A stretch of DNA of 18,407 nt from DATDOO01 sp035293245 (GTDB lineage Bacteria > Pseudomonadota > Gammaproteobacteria > Methylococcales > Methylococcaceae): assembly GCA_035293245.1 (NCBI GenBank), contig DATDOO010000329.1, forward strand, positions 1-18,407, in the 5' to 3' direction. The notes beneath the pieces were generated by a model. It made no database searches and had not been told where the DNA came from. It saw only the letters and a program-made list of their open reading frames with translations. Position numbers and translations under genes: made by a program. Each line of letters opens with the position of its first letter. Within the stretch, counting starts at the first letter, position 1. Below are positions 1-7,256 of this stretch, piece by piece.

Positions 1-139
1 CGCCGGCATCCATCACGCGCCGCAACAACGACTCGGCCACCGCCAGGTCGTCGTTGAAAAAAGTGCCGATATCCGGCAGTACCAGCGGGGGCGCATTCCC
101 GCCAACCGGTATTCCGCCGATGCTGAAGCGAGTTTCCAC
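1..139 (-). CDS. NeuB-family (nonulosonic acid synthase-like) protein, N-terminal fragment cut by the window edge
   Basis: Reading leftward from a GTG at 139, the frame stays open to the window edge (about 46 codons). The peptide begins VETRFSIGGIPVGG and continues PPLVLPDIGTFFNDDLAVAE, then a helix ending in VMDAG. This matches the layout of NeuB-family N-termini: a short beta strand, a conserved acidic-Ile-Gly segment, then 'A..L...A..AGA'. The usual EIGxNHNG signature is replaced by DIGTFFND, so it is diverged from the complete synthase at 4976-6064. GGTGG lies 7-8 nt upstream of the GTG and supports this start. GTG at 151 and TTG at 154 are in-frame alternatives, and a stop at 170-172 closes the frame upstream. 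A 155-nt gap separates it from the hisH paralogue; I see no convincing promoter there. Family assignment is by pattern only, and the substrate is unknown. Confidence 0.6.
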   Translation of the reverse strand, partial: METRFSIGGIPVGGNAPPLVLPDIGTFFNDDLAVAESLLRRVMDAG

Positions 140-294
140 GACTTGTTCCACCAAATAAGAAAAAAGGTCTTAACGCATACCACAGGGGGGATTGACCGCC
201 CCGGACGGACACTCCCAGCGTCGACGCCGCAGGCGAATGATCGCACGGCAGGATGCACCACACCTGGAAATGCACCCCCATCAGTCCGAAACGG

Positions 295-924
295 TCAGGG
301 GCGGAGAAATTTCTCGACGATGCCGAGTCCGGCGACACCGCTCTTTTCAGGATGAAACTGGCAGCCGGAAATGCCGCCTTGACGAACCGACGAGCAGAAC
401 AGGGCCGAGCCATAGGGTGTCATGGAAAGGCACACCGACGGCTCCGCCGGATCCGCGTAGTACGAATGGACGAAGTACATTTCCTGCCCCGGCGCAACGC
501 CATCGAGCACGCTGCCGGCCCAGGAATTCTCCCCAGCCGCCTGCAATGGGCTCCAGCCGATGTGGGGAAGCTTGAGTCCTGGCTGGACGGGGAGCTTCCG
601 GACCCACCCCTTGATCAATCCCAAGCCCTCACAGGAACCGAACTCATCGCTTCCATCCAGAAGCATCTGCATGCCCAGGCATATGCCGAGCAGGGGGCGG
701 CCGCTTGCCGCATAACGCCGAATCGCCTCGACGAAACGCCGCCGCTGCAATTCGGCCATGCCGTCCGCAAAGGCGCCCACACCCGGCAACACCAAACGCT
801 CAGCGGTCTCGATGTCCTTGGATACGGAAGCCAGCGCAACCTCCGCCCCGCAATAGGTCAAGGCCTGCGTCACGCTGAGCAGGTTGCCCATGCCGTAGTC
901 GATGACGGTTACGCGGGGTTTCAT
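295..924 (-). CDS. hisH: HisH-type glutamine amidotransferase (glutaminase subunit), surface-sugar paralogue
   Basis: The 209-residue length and motifs are those of HisH, a class I glutaminase that releases ammonia from glutamine for its HisF partner. The catalytic triad is intact: Cys82 in GICLGMQML, His191 and Glu193 in CQFHPEKSG. The oxyanion-region motif PGVGAF is at about 47-52. The ATG at 924 overlaps the hisF-paralogue stop by 4 nt (ATGA), so the two subunits are probably translationally coupled. The gene lies directly after a WbpG-type amidotransferase and the HisF paralogue and has no other histidine genes around it. The inference is therefore that it supplies ammonia for amidation of a surface sugar, as HisH2 does in Pseudomonas O-antigen loci. 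A role in histidine synthesis cannot be formally excluded. Confidence 0.9.
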   Translation of the reverse strand: MKPRVTVIDYGMGNLLSVTQALTYCGAEVALASVSKDIETAERLVLPGVGAFADGMAELQRRRFVEAIRRYAASGRPLLGICLGMQMLLDGSDEFGSCEGLGLIKGWVRKLPVQPGLKLPHIGWSPLQAAGENSWAGSVLDGVAPGQEMYFVHSYYADPAEPSVCLSMTPYGSALFCSSVRQGGISGCQFHPEKSGVAGLGIVEKFLRP

Positions 925-1682
925 ACGCGCCTCATCGCCACGCCTGCTTCCCTGGCGGATTCGCGGATTTCGCTCAGCGAAATTCGGTTGTAGTGGAGGA
1001 CGTCGGCCATGGCCACGGCGTCGGCATGCCCCTGCCGCACGACGCAGACGAAGTGCTCGACGACACCCATGCCGCCGCTGGCAATGACCGGGATAGGCAC
1101 CGCATCAGCCACCGCCCGCACCAGATCAAGATCGAATCCTTTGCGGGTACCTTCCCGATCGATCGATGTGAGCAGAATCTCGCCGCAGCCCAGTTCGCAG
1201 CCGCGCCTTGCCCAGTCGACAACATCGAGCCCGGTGTGCTCGCGGCCGTTGTCGGTAAATGCCTCCCACCGGCCCGGAGCGGTTTGTTTCGCTTCGATGG
1301 ACAGCACCATGCATTGGGAACCGAATCGCCTCGCCACCTCGGAAATCAGTTCGGGGCGTCGGGTCGCCGCGGTATTGATGGCGACCTTGTCCGCGCCCGC
1401 CCGCAGCAGCGTATTCACATCCTCCACCGACCGCACGCCACCACCTACCGTAATGGGAATGAAGATGTCCCGCACCGCCCGACGCACAATATCCGTAAGA
1501 TTATTGCGCCCATAAAGGCTGGCGACGATATCCATGTAGATGAGTTCGTCGGCGCCGGCCTCGTAGTAGCGCCGGGCATGCTGCTGGGGATCGCCGATGA
1601 CGCGCAGCCCCTCGAGATGAATACCTTTGATGAGGTTGGGCCCCTTGATGTCCAAGCGCGCGATGAGGCGGACATTGGTCAT
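921..1682 (-). CDS. hisF: HisF-type cyclase-subunit paralogue, ammonia-channelling partner of the amidotransferase
   Basis: The protein is a 253-residue (beta-alpha)8 barrel of the HisF family. Recognisable elements are LDIKGPNLIKGIHLEG near the N-terminus (Asp11 at the canonical position), ITVGGGVRS at 77-85, EILLTSIDREGTRKG and ASGGMG. At position 130 the canonical catalytic Asp of HisF (AIDAK) is replaced by Glu (LSIEAK). The start is ATG at 1682, 9 nt after the amidotransferase stop, and the 3' end overlaps hisH by 4 nt. Established knowledge: HisH/HisF paralogues occur beside WbpG in O-antigen loci, where they feed ammonia to sugar amidation. The Asp130 change and the context favour this role over imidazole glycerol phosphate synthesis. 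Confidence 0.9.
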   Translation of the reverse strand: MTNVRLIARLDIKGPNLIKGIHLEGLRVIGDPQQHARRYYEAGADELIYMDIVASLYGRNNLTDIVRRAVRDIFIPITVGGGVRSVEDVNTLLRAGADKVAINTAATRRPELISEVARRFGSQCMVLSIEAKQTAPGRWEAFTDNGREHTGLDVVDWARRGCELGCGEILLTSIDREGTRKGFDLDLVRAVADAVPIPVIASGGMGVVEHFVCVVRQGHADAVAMADVLHYNRISLSEIRESAREAGVAMRRV

Positions 1683-1691
1683 GGTTTCGGC

Positions 1692-3005
1692 CTAGTCCCG
1701 CCAAACGGCGTGGCGAAGCTCCCAGACGCCGTTTTCCTTCTTCCACAGATGAGGGGAACGGAAATTGTCGGCAAGCGCAAAAAAATAATCGCGGGTGAAA
1801 ACCGGCCGTTCGAACATTTTCGACGCCTGCGGGAACTCCTTGGGATCAATACTCAGATATCGAAATATCTCTTCCGAGAATCTTTCAGGAAACTCACCAT
1901 CGAAGCGCTTGACGAGCGCAACTCCCTCGTCACGCGTAATGTCTCCCGAACGTATCTCTTGGGCTGCATCGTAGGTGGAACGACCAATACCGAATTTGAT
2001 ATAGGTCGTATAGTAATGAAAATCGTCGATGCGATCGTCGATGCTGTTGTACTTGCTATACGTTCCTGGCGTGCGTTCCGGTGATGCCTGGAAACCTCCA
2101 TGCTCAACCGAATAATAATAGCAACTTTGCGGGTGCCATTTTAAATAGTACCCTAGATAATGAACTTCTATTTTCTTCCTGTCGATCTCCGTTGGGTCGA
2201 CAGGCATATACGGATCGAGGTCGCATTCGGCCAGTCCAAAATCTTCCTTGAGCTGAGAAACGGACGTGCCCCCCAAATAAATACTGGATTTATCTCCGGC
2301 CGTAAAGTAGGACCAGTCCCTCTTGGCACTCGCGGCATCCTGGATGGGATTACCGTACTCCGCTTCGTTTTCTCCGTAAAAAACGAGCGGAATATTATGA
2401 AGCGCAGCCATTTTCGGGGCCAAAAATTTCTGGCCAAGCATAAATGCCTGAAAAGGGTGAAAAAGGTTTTCGACGGCAAGCCTCGTCAGCAACCTGTGTA
2501 CACGGCCGTTTGGCGTACACAGATAGTTGTCGAAGCCTGCATGAATCCATGCTTGAAAGTTTTTCCATCCCCAGTCGGTATAAATATGCGGTGCCCAAGT
2601 AACCGTCAGAGGGTGCATACCGTATTTATACTTGAGCATGTGCGCCGCGAAGAAACTGTCCTTGCCCCCCGATCCCGGCACAATGCAGTCGTATGACCCA
2701 TCCTTGCTCCGATGGCGGTCGCACAGATCCCGGAGTTGCCCCTCCCGTTTGCCCCAGTCGATGATTCCGTGCTTTTGCTCGGCAACCCGACAGGCATCGC
2801 AAACACCGTCCCGATCCAGGTTGATGGTGGTTTTTTTCGATTCTCTGGTATGCGCAAGCTCGACGGCGGAATTCGGCCGCTGATTGGAGATAACGCAACG
2901 GCGGCAGAAATTAACTTCTGGAGGAAGGCCATATTTGGCCTCCAGTGTCCCGGCAGGCTTGCGGAAATCGGCCTCATCGACCGGTGCAGGATACTTAATT
3001 TGCAT
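1692..3005 (-). CDS. N-acetyl sugar amidotransferase (WbpG/PseA family; putative acetamidino-group synthase)
   Basis: The 437-residue protein carries an ATP-pyrophosphatase P-loop, PGSGGKDSFF (SGGKDS at about 112-117). This activates the sugar amide carbonyl as an adenylate before attack by ammonia. Upstream, Cys34 and Cys37 (FCRRCVIS) with Cys69 and Cys72 (CDACR) form a likely zinc knuckle, typical of this family. The start at 3005 has GGAG about 10 nt upstream and overlaps the legF end by 11 nt. Genes for HisF and HisH follow, the usual trio for converting an N-acetyl to an acetamidino group, as in P. aeruginosa WbpG-HisH2-HisF2. Next to a legionaminic acid cassette the likely product is a 5-acetamidino sugar; this is inference. 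GC content is clearly lower than in flanking genes (42% and 37% in the 60-base blocks at 1981 and 2101), which suggests separate acquisition. Confidence 0.88.
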   Translation of the reverse strand: MQIKYPAPVDEADFRKPAGTLEAKYGLPPEVNFCRRCVISNQRPNSAVELAHTRESKKTTINLDRDGVCDACRVAEQKHGIIDWGKREGQLRDLCDRHRSKDGSYDCIVPGSGGKDSFFAAHMLKYKYGMHPLTVTWAPHIYTDWGWKNFQAWIHAGFDNYLCTPNGRVHRLLTRLAVENLFHPFQAFMLGQKFLAPKMAALHNIPLVFYGENEAEYGNPIQDAASAKRDWSYFTAGDKSSIYLGGTSVSQLKEDFGLAECDLDPYMPVDPTEIDRKKIEVHYLGYYLKWHPQSCYYYSVEHGGFQASPERTPGTYSKYNSIDDRIDDFHYYTTYIKFGIGRSTYDAAQEIRSGDITRDEGVALVKRFDGEFPERFSEEIFRYLSIDPKEFPQASKMFERPVFTRDYFFALADNFRSPHLWKKENGVWELRHAVWRD

Positions 3006-3696
3006 TACTTTTTCTCTCCAGGAATTCTTTGAGTTCCGCCAAATCCGAAGCTGTGTCTATATCCAGGGAACGCGTTGCCGGCATGGGAAACCCGACGGTT
3101 CCCGACGCAACGAATGCACGCTTGCCCAGCAACCAGGACGTGGAATTCACGTAAACGGCACCATTCAAGCAGTAGACGGGGGGAAGATCCTGTCGTCTTT
3201 TGGTCGCCATATCCCAATCGCCCAGCAAAGGTACCAATCCGCCCTCCGCGTTATCCCGAAACATCCAGTAAGGATTGGCTTCCACCTCGACCACCGATAC
3301 ACACGATCCGACGCCGTAACGTATTGCGCGCTCTATGCACCCGTCGATGTCCTCCGCCGTGCGTAACGGCGAGGTGGGCTGCAGCAACACGAGATAATCG
3401 AAGTCCGGCAGCTCCCTGATCGCGTGAAGGGCCACCTCAATCGCCGATGCCGAATCTGTGGCAAGGTCCGCCGGGCGAACGAACGGGACGTCACAGCCGT
3501 ATCGGCGCGCAACCTCTGCAATCTCCGCATCCTCGGAAGAAAGAACGAGGCGGTCGATGAAACGGGACTTGCAAGCCGCATCGATGGTCCAAGCAATCAG
3601 GGGCTTGCCGCCGACTTCGAGAATATTCTTTCGCGGAAGGCCCTTGGAGCCGCCGCGAGCCGGAATCAGCCCCAGAACGCGCTTGCCGTCAATCAT
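2995..3696 (-). CDS. legF: CMP-nonulosonate cytidylyltransferase (LegF/NeuA family)
   Basis: The protein activates a nine-carbon keto sugar with CTP to give the CMP-sugar. Family motifs are present in order: LIPARGGSKGLPRKNI (nucleotide-binding signature), LVLSSEDAEIAEVA, LLQPTSPLR, RRQDLPPVYCLNGAVYV and SLDIDTASDL (metal-binding acidic residues). I chose ATG at 3696 (233 aa). The in-frame codon two residues upstream, at 3702, is TTG and adds only two residues. The ATG overlaps the ptmE stop by 8 nt and the 3' end overlaps the amidotransferase start by 11 nt, so translation is probably coupled. Context with LegB, LegG, LegI and PtmE points to CMP-legionaminate rather than CMP-sialate. The sequence alone does not settle the substrate. 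Confidence 0.88.
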   Translation of the reverse strand: MIDGKRVLGLIPARGGSKGLPRKNILEVGGKPLIAWTIDAACKSRFIDRLVLSSEDAEIAEVARRYGCDVPFVRPADLATDSASAIEVALHAIRELPDFDYLVLLQPTSPLRTAEDIDGCIERAIRYGVGSCVSVVEVEANPYWMFRDNAEGGLVPLLGDWDMATKRRQDLPPVYCLNGAVYVNSTSWLLGKRAFVASGTVGFPMPATRSLDIDTASDLAELKEFLERKSNAN

Positions 3697-4747
3697 TCGC
3701 AAACATCCCCGGGTACTCTGCTTGAGCTTGCTCGAAATCGTCGATGCGACCGATGTCCATCCAGTATTCCCGGATCGGGAAGGCGGTCGGCACCTCTCCC
3801 AGAGCGATGAATTTCTCGAAAAGCGTGGTCATGTCGACATAGCGGTCGTGATCAATTAGATCGAGCACCGCCGGATCGAGCACATAGATGCCCGCATTGA
3901 CAAAAAAAGTGTGTGCTGGTTTTTCCTCGATGCCCGTGATGCGAAAGTCGTCGAGCTTCACCACGCCATACGGCACCTGAATATCGTACTCGCGCACGCA
4001 CATGGTGGCCTGCGATTGGTGTTCTTCGTGAAAGCTCAGCAGATGGCGGAAATTAACCTTGGTCAGCAGATCGCTATTCATGACGATAAACGGCTTGTGC
4101 GGGCGTATCGGCAAAAGGCCGAGGGAGCCGGCGGTGCCCATGCGCTTGTTCTCTTCGATATATTCAATGGCAACGTCCCAAGCGGAGCCGTCGCCGCAGT
4201 AGTCCTTGATCATTTCCCCCATGTAGTTGACGGAGATGACAATGCGTCGGAAGCCCTGATCGCGAAGTCCCGTGATAATAGTTTCCAGCAGCGGTCTGTC
4301 CCCGACCTTCAGGAGGGGCTTGGGCACGGTAGCCGTCAAAGGGCCCAGGCGAGCACCCAACCCTCCTGCCATGAGAATAACCAAATTGTCCAGGTCATGG
4401 GGTCGGATCAGGTCGTCGAGCAAAGCCAGATCGACAACCGTGCCAGAGGCATCCAGTATTGGGATGCGACGAATGTTGGTCTGCCGCATGGTGGCAAGAA
4501 TTGCTTGCTGATTCTGCCCCATGCGGGCGCATGTCGGGCGTCCATTCATCACATCCCGGACGCTGGCCTCCAAAGACACGCCTTTGAGGATCGCTCGCCG
4601 GATGTCGCCGTCGGTAACCGTTCCCAGCAAACGACGACCCTCATCGACAACCAGAGCGATTTGCAGGGCGCTGGAATCGATGCTGGCAATTGTCTGACGA
4701 ATGGTTGCTTCCGGGTTAACTAGGGCGTTTTTCCAGTTTTTCATCAT
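3689..4747 (-). CDS. ptmE: CBS-domain sugar-1-phosphate nucleotidyltransferase (PtmE-like, putative glucosamine-1-P guanylyltransferase)
   Basis: The 352-residue protein has two parts. Residues about 8-120 form a CBS pair (VVDEGRRLLGTVTDGDIRRA, then a second repeat ending RRIPILDASGTVVDL). Residues about 121-350 form a nucleotidyltransferase fold with LMAGGLGARLGPLT, VPKPLLKVGDRPLLE, VMNSDLLT and the C-terminal EYWMDIGRIDDF. This architecture is that of Campylobacter PtmE, which makes GDP-glucosamine and so feeds a GDP-linked legionaminic acid route; the nucleotide used here is inferred. ATG at 4747 or 4744 could start it, and neither has a strong ribosome binding site. A 228-nt gap upstream is the longest inside the sugar cluster. 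The CBS domains suggest possible control by an adenine nucleotide, which is family knowledge and not visible in the sequence. Confidence 0.82.
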   Translation of the reverse strand: MMKNWKNALVNPEATIRQTIASIDSSALQIALVVDEGRRLLGTVTDGDIRRAILKGVSLEASVRDVMNGRPTCARMGQNQQAILATMRQTNIRRIPILDASGTVVDLALLDDLIRPHDLDNLVILMAGGLGARLGPLTATVPKPLLKVGDRPLLETIITGLRDQGFRRIVISVNYMGEMIKDYCGDGSAWDVAIEYIEENKRMGTAGSLGLLPIRPHKPFIVMNSDLLTKVNFRHLLSFHEEHQSQATMCVREYDIQVPYGVVKLDDFRITGIEEKPAHTFFVNAGIYVLDPAVLDLIDHDRYVDMTTLFEKFIALGEVPTAFPIREYWMDIGRIDDFEQAQAEYPGMFAND

Positions 4748-4823
4748 TATTTGACTTGCTAAAGAATCCGTTCGTCACTCCATCGATGAAACAAGTGTCT
4801 TGATTCGCTTAAGCCACGCTCGT

Positions 4824-4925
4824 TTACCCGTTCACAGGCTCCTTCGCGAAGCCGTGGAACAGGTTGGCGGAAACCCGGAAACGGGCGCAGCCAAAAACCT
4901 TGAGTGTCATCGAGCCCTTGCCCAT
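4824..4925 (-). CDS. Putative small ORF (33 aa) with a perfect Shine-Dalgarno sequence
   Basis: On the minus strand AAGGAGG lies 6 nt before ATG at 4925. This is one of the best ribosome binding sites in the sugar cluster. The frame reads MGKGSMTLKVFGCARFRVSA and continues to a TAA at 4824-4826 (33 residues). I recognise no family. The 3' half of the ORF overlaps an imperfect inverted repeat. It could encode a small peptide, act as a leader ORF upstream of ptmE, or be the start of a gene truncated by deletion. The evidence is the signal upstream and nothing else. Confidence 0.3.
   Translation of the reverse strand: MGKGSMTLKVFGCARFRVSANLFHGFAKEPVNG
4830..4860. repeat. Imperfect inverted repeat (possible RNA hairpin)
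   Basis: On the minus strand the arms GTTC...GAAC (4 bp) and GGCTTC...GGAGCC (6 bp, one G-U) are separated by a 3x3 internal loop and close on a 5-nt GCGAA loop. The centre, CTTCGCGAAG, is itself a perfect palindrome. No U tract follows, so it is not a standard intrinsic terminator. Confidence 0.4.
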
Positions 4926-4975
4926 CAGCCGCCTCCTTGGCATGCCCTCCAGCCTCCACACTCACCTTCGACCGA

Positions 4976-6064
4976 TCACGGCGCGCCGATCAACTCATCG
5001 GCCGCATAGTCCTTGTCAGCTGGCCGGCCAATTACATCCCAGTAGCAGAACGGACTAATCCCGGTGCCGGGTCTCTTGACGGTCACGTTGCTGGAGTCAA
5101 AGAGTTCGCCCTTGGAGATTGGCCGCATGGCAACCAGGCTTTTGCGGACCACATCGCGGTTCGCGAGTTCCGAAGCAACCGGCCTCTTAATGCCGTCCCC
5201 ACGAGCGGCCTCTACCTGCCTGATCCCCCGCACCATGTGCAAGAGTTCGTCGGGATCCAGCGATGCCTTGTGATCCGGACCCGGCAAGGATTTATCGAGC
5301 GTGAAATGTTTCTCGATGACAACTGCGCCAAGAGAGACGGCGGCAATGGGAAGCGCGATACCCTCGCTATGATCCGAGAAACCAACGGGAAGGCCGAAAG
5401 CGCAATGCAAGGTTTGCATGGCCCGGAGATTTATCTCGTGGAAAGGCGCCGGATATTCGGTCGTGCAATGCAGCAGCGCCACTTTCTCTCGCAAAATCCG
5501 CTGGCCGGCATCCGAGCGATATGCGGCATCGAAGGCGGCCGGGGCGGGTGCGCCGTCGCCCAGATAACCGAATGCAAGAGCGGAAAGCGCCTGCTCCACC
5601 TCTCCCAATGTGCTCATGCCTGTCGACAGGATGATGGGTAACCCCGTGCGGGCAGCCGCCACGAGCAGAAGGGCGTTCGTGATTTCCCCGGAAGGGAGTT
5701 TCAGTCGCGGCAATTTGAAACGCTCATGGAGCAGCTCCAGGCTTTCCAGGTCGAAAGGCGTAGAGAGAAAAGCGATGCCGCGTTCGGAGGCATGATCGAT
5801 CAGGCACCGGTGCATGTCCTCGCTGAGTTCGAGGGAGCGGATCATTCCCAACTGGGATTCGGAGGGGTCGGTGGTCTCTTGCTGGTATGCGGCTTTCGGC
5901 GCATTCCGACTGGTGAGCTTTTCCGCCTTGAACGTCTGAAACTTGACCGCGTCCGCCCCCGCTGCCGCCGCGGCGTCCACGAGGCGGCGAGCCATATCGA
6001 GCGAGCCGTTGTGATTGACGCCAGCCTCGGCGATAACCATGCAGCGGCCCGTACTATCCGCCAT
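4976..6064 (-). CDS. legI: Nonulosonic acid synthase (LegI/NeuB family, putative legionaminic acid synthase)
   Basis: The protein condenses phosphoenolpyruvate with a six-carbon N-acetylated sugar to give a nine-carbon acid. The 362-residue product has a NeuB TIM barrel with IAEAGVNHNGS, VKFQTF, FLSTPFD, KLPSGEI, ILSTGMSTL, HCTTEYPAP, GFSDHSEG and EKHFTLD. A C-terminal SAF/antifreeze-like domain follows (about 295-362). The open frame extends upstream to 6319 inside legG, but ATG at 6064 is preferred: GGAGG sits 8 nt upstream, and the signature motif then starts at about residue 9, as in the family. It overlaps the legG stop by 11 nt. Context favours 2,4-diacetamido-2,4,6-trideoxymannose as substrate, which is inferred. 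Confidence 0.92.
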   Translation of the reverse strand: MADSTGRCMVIAEAGVNHNGSLDMARRLVDAAAAAGADAVKFQTFKAEKLTSRNAPKAAYQQETTDPSESQLGMIRSLELSEDMHRCLIDHASERGIAFLSTPFDLESLELLHERFKLPRLKLPSGEITNALLLVAAARTGLPIILSTGMSTLGEVEQALSALAFGYLGDGAPAPAAFDAAYRSDAGQRILREKVALLHCTTEYPAPFHEINLRAMQTLHCAFGLPVGFSDHSEGIALPIAAVSLGAVVIEKHFTLDKSLPGPDHKASLDPDELLHMVRGIRQVEAARGDGIKRPVASELANRDVVRKSLVAMRPISKGELFDSSNVTVKRPGTGISPFCYWDVIGRPADKDYAADELIGAP

Positions 6065-7256
6065 GGCCAACGCCTCCGCCATCCGGCCGTGGAAGATTGA
6101 AAAACTTCTTTTTGAGAATCCCCTCCAGCGGGTAATCAGCCAAGACCTGAGCGATTCTTTTCCCAACCGGGCCATCGCCGTACAAATTGGCGACGTGGCG
6201 CAGGGAACCCTGAAACTCCGGCGAGAAGAGGTGCTCGAATGCCTTCTTGATCGACTCCCGATCCGGTTCGCAGTCGATGACGCTCGATGCTTTGATCCTG
6301 CCGTTCTGGCGGTCGCCAATATTGATCGTTCCGATCCGGAACGAAGGAGCTTCGATCAAACCGCTCGAGGAATTGCCCACGACGGCATCGACGAATTGCA
6401 GGGCCGACAGATAATTGAGCTGGCCGAGAGACTTGAAGGCGTAAGCCCTGCCGGGGTTTGCGGAAACATATTCCTCGGTCTGGGACCAGATTCCCCTTCC
6501 CCCCGTGTCCGCGTTGGGCATCGTGAATACGATGTGCGTGTCGGTCAGTTGGTCCAATGCCGCCAGCAGCTCCCTGAACTGGTTGCCGGCCGTGTCCTCC
6601 TCCAGGGTAACGGGGTGGAAGGTCACCAGCAGATTCCTCTTTGCCAGCCTGACTCCCAAAACCTTGGCCAACTCTTCCTTGCTCAGCAAGGTAAGGTTCC
6701 TGATGGCATCGATTGCGGCTGCGCCCACACAAAAGACGCGCTCGGGTTCCTCGCCCATCTGGATAACCCGCTGGCGATAGGCTTCGGCAGCCGTGAAATG
6801 AAGATGTCCCATCTTGGTGATCGCGTGCCGAAACGCCTCGTCAAACGCGCCTTCGGTGGTCTCGCCGCCATGAAGATGGGCAATGGGAATGCGCGCCACC
6901 AAGGCGGCTTGGGCGGCGGAAAACGCCTCGAACCGGTCCCCCAAGAGCACCAATATATCGGGCGCGAGGCGGGCAAAGGCATCGGCGAAACCTATCGTTC
7001 CCAACCCGATCGACTTGGCGACTCCCACCGGCGTATCGCTCGACATGAGCATTTCGACCTTGGCGTCGATCTGAAAACCATCGGCCTCGATCTGCCGATA
7101 GGTCAAACCGAATTCGGGAGCGAGGTGCATACCGGTGGCAACCACTTGCAACGTCAATGCGGGATGGGACGCGATCTCTCGCATCAACCAGAAAAGCAGA
7201 CCGTACTCGGCGCGACCGCCGGTGACCACACAAATTTTTCTAGCCGCCGAACTCAT
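6054..7256 (-). CDS. legG: UDP/GDP-sugar hydrolysing 2-epimerase (LegG/NeuC family)
   Basis: The 400-residue protein has the GT-B-like fold of the NeuC/WecB family. It removes the nucleotide while inverting C2, to give the free manno-configured sugar used by the synthase. Visible motifs are VVTGGRAEYGLL at the N-terminus, ILVLLGDRFEAF, IAHLHGGETTEGAFDE, LVTFHPVT and the nucleotide-binding NSSSGLIEAPSF. ATG at 7256 overlaps the upstream stop as ATGA. The residue after the first TG is Gly (TGGRAEYG) where many homologues have Thr; this is probably a neutral variation. Position between LegB and LegI supports a legionaminic route using a diacetamido-trideoxy sugar. NeuC acting on UDP-GlcNAc is the alternative. 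Confidence 0.9.
   Translation of the reverse strand: MSSAARKICVVTGGRAEYGLLFWLMREIASHPALTLQVVATGMHLAPEFGLTYRQIEADGFQIDAKVEMLMSSDTPVGVAKSIGLGTIGFADAFARLAPDILVLLGDRFEAFSAAQAALVARIPIAHLHGGETTEGAFDEAFRHAITKMGHLHFTAAEAYRQRVIQMGEEPERVFCVGAAAIDAIRNLTLLSKEELAKVLGVRLAKRNLLVTFHPVTLEEDTAGNQFRELLAALDQLTDTHIVFTMPNADTGGRGIWSQTEEYVSANPGRAYAFKSLGQLNYLSALQFVDAVVGNSSSGLIEAPSFRIGTINIGDRQNGRIKASSVIDCEPDRESIKKAFEHLFSPEFQGSLRHVANLYGDGPVGKRIAQVLADYPLEGILKKKFFNLPRPDGGGVGHGG

Larger units (their letters stand above)
4748..4975 (-). other. Non-coding or remnant spacer between legI and ptmE
   Basis: This 228-nt stretch contrasts with overlapping neighbours elsewhere in the cluster. It contains a 33-codon small ORF with an ideal ribosome binding site (4824-4925) and an imperfect inverted repeat (4830-4860). 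A 68-codon open frame at 4759-4965 has a Gly/Arg-rich translation with no recognisable motif. I see no clear sigma70 promoter. It may be a leader for ptmE or the remains of a lost gene. Confidence 0.5.

Noticed and set aside
295..1682. Histidine biosynthesis operon
   Set aside because: Only hisH and hisF are present, they follow a sugar amidotransferase, and the HisF has a changed catalytic residue.
993..2084. Long plus-strand open frame opposite hisF and the amidotransferase
   Set aside because: It is antisense to two well-supported genes, has no family motifs or ribosome binding site, and is the usual shadow of GC-rich coding sequence. The same holds for plus-strand frames at 253-993, 3911-4723, 6015-7382, 7892-9049, 10275-11228 and 15882-16811.
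6065..6319. Upstream extension of the legI frame to 447 codons
   Set aside because: The extra segment lies wholly within legG, reads as Ser/Arg-rich out-of-frame sequence, and ATG at 6064 has a good ribosome binding site.
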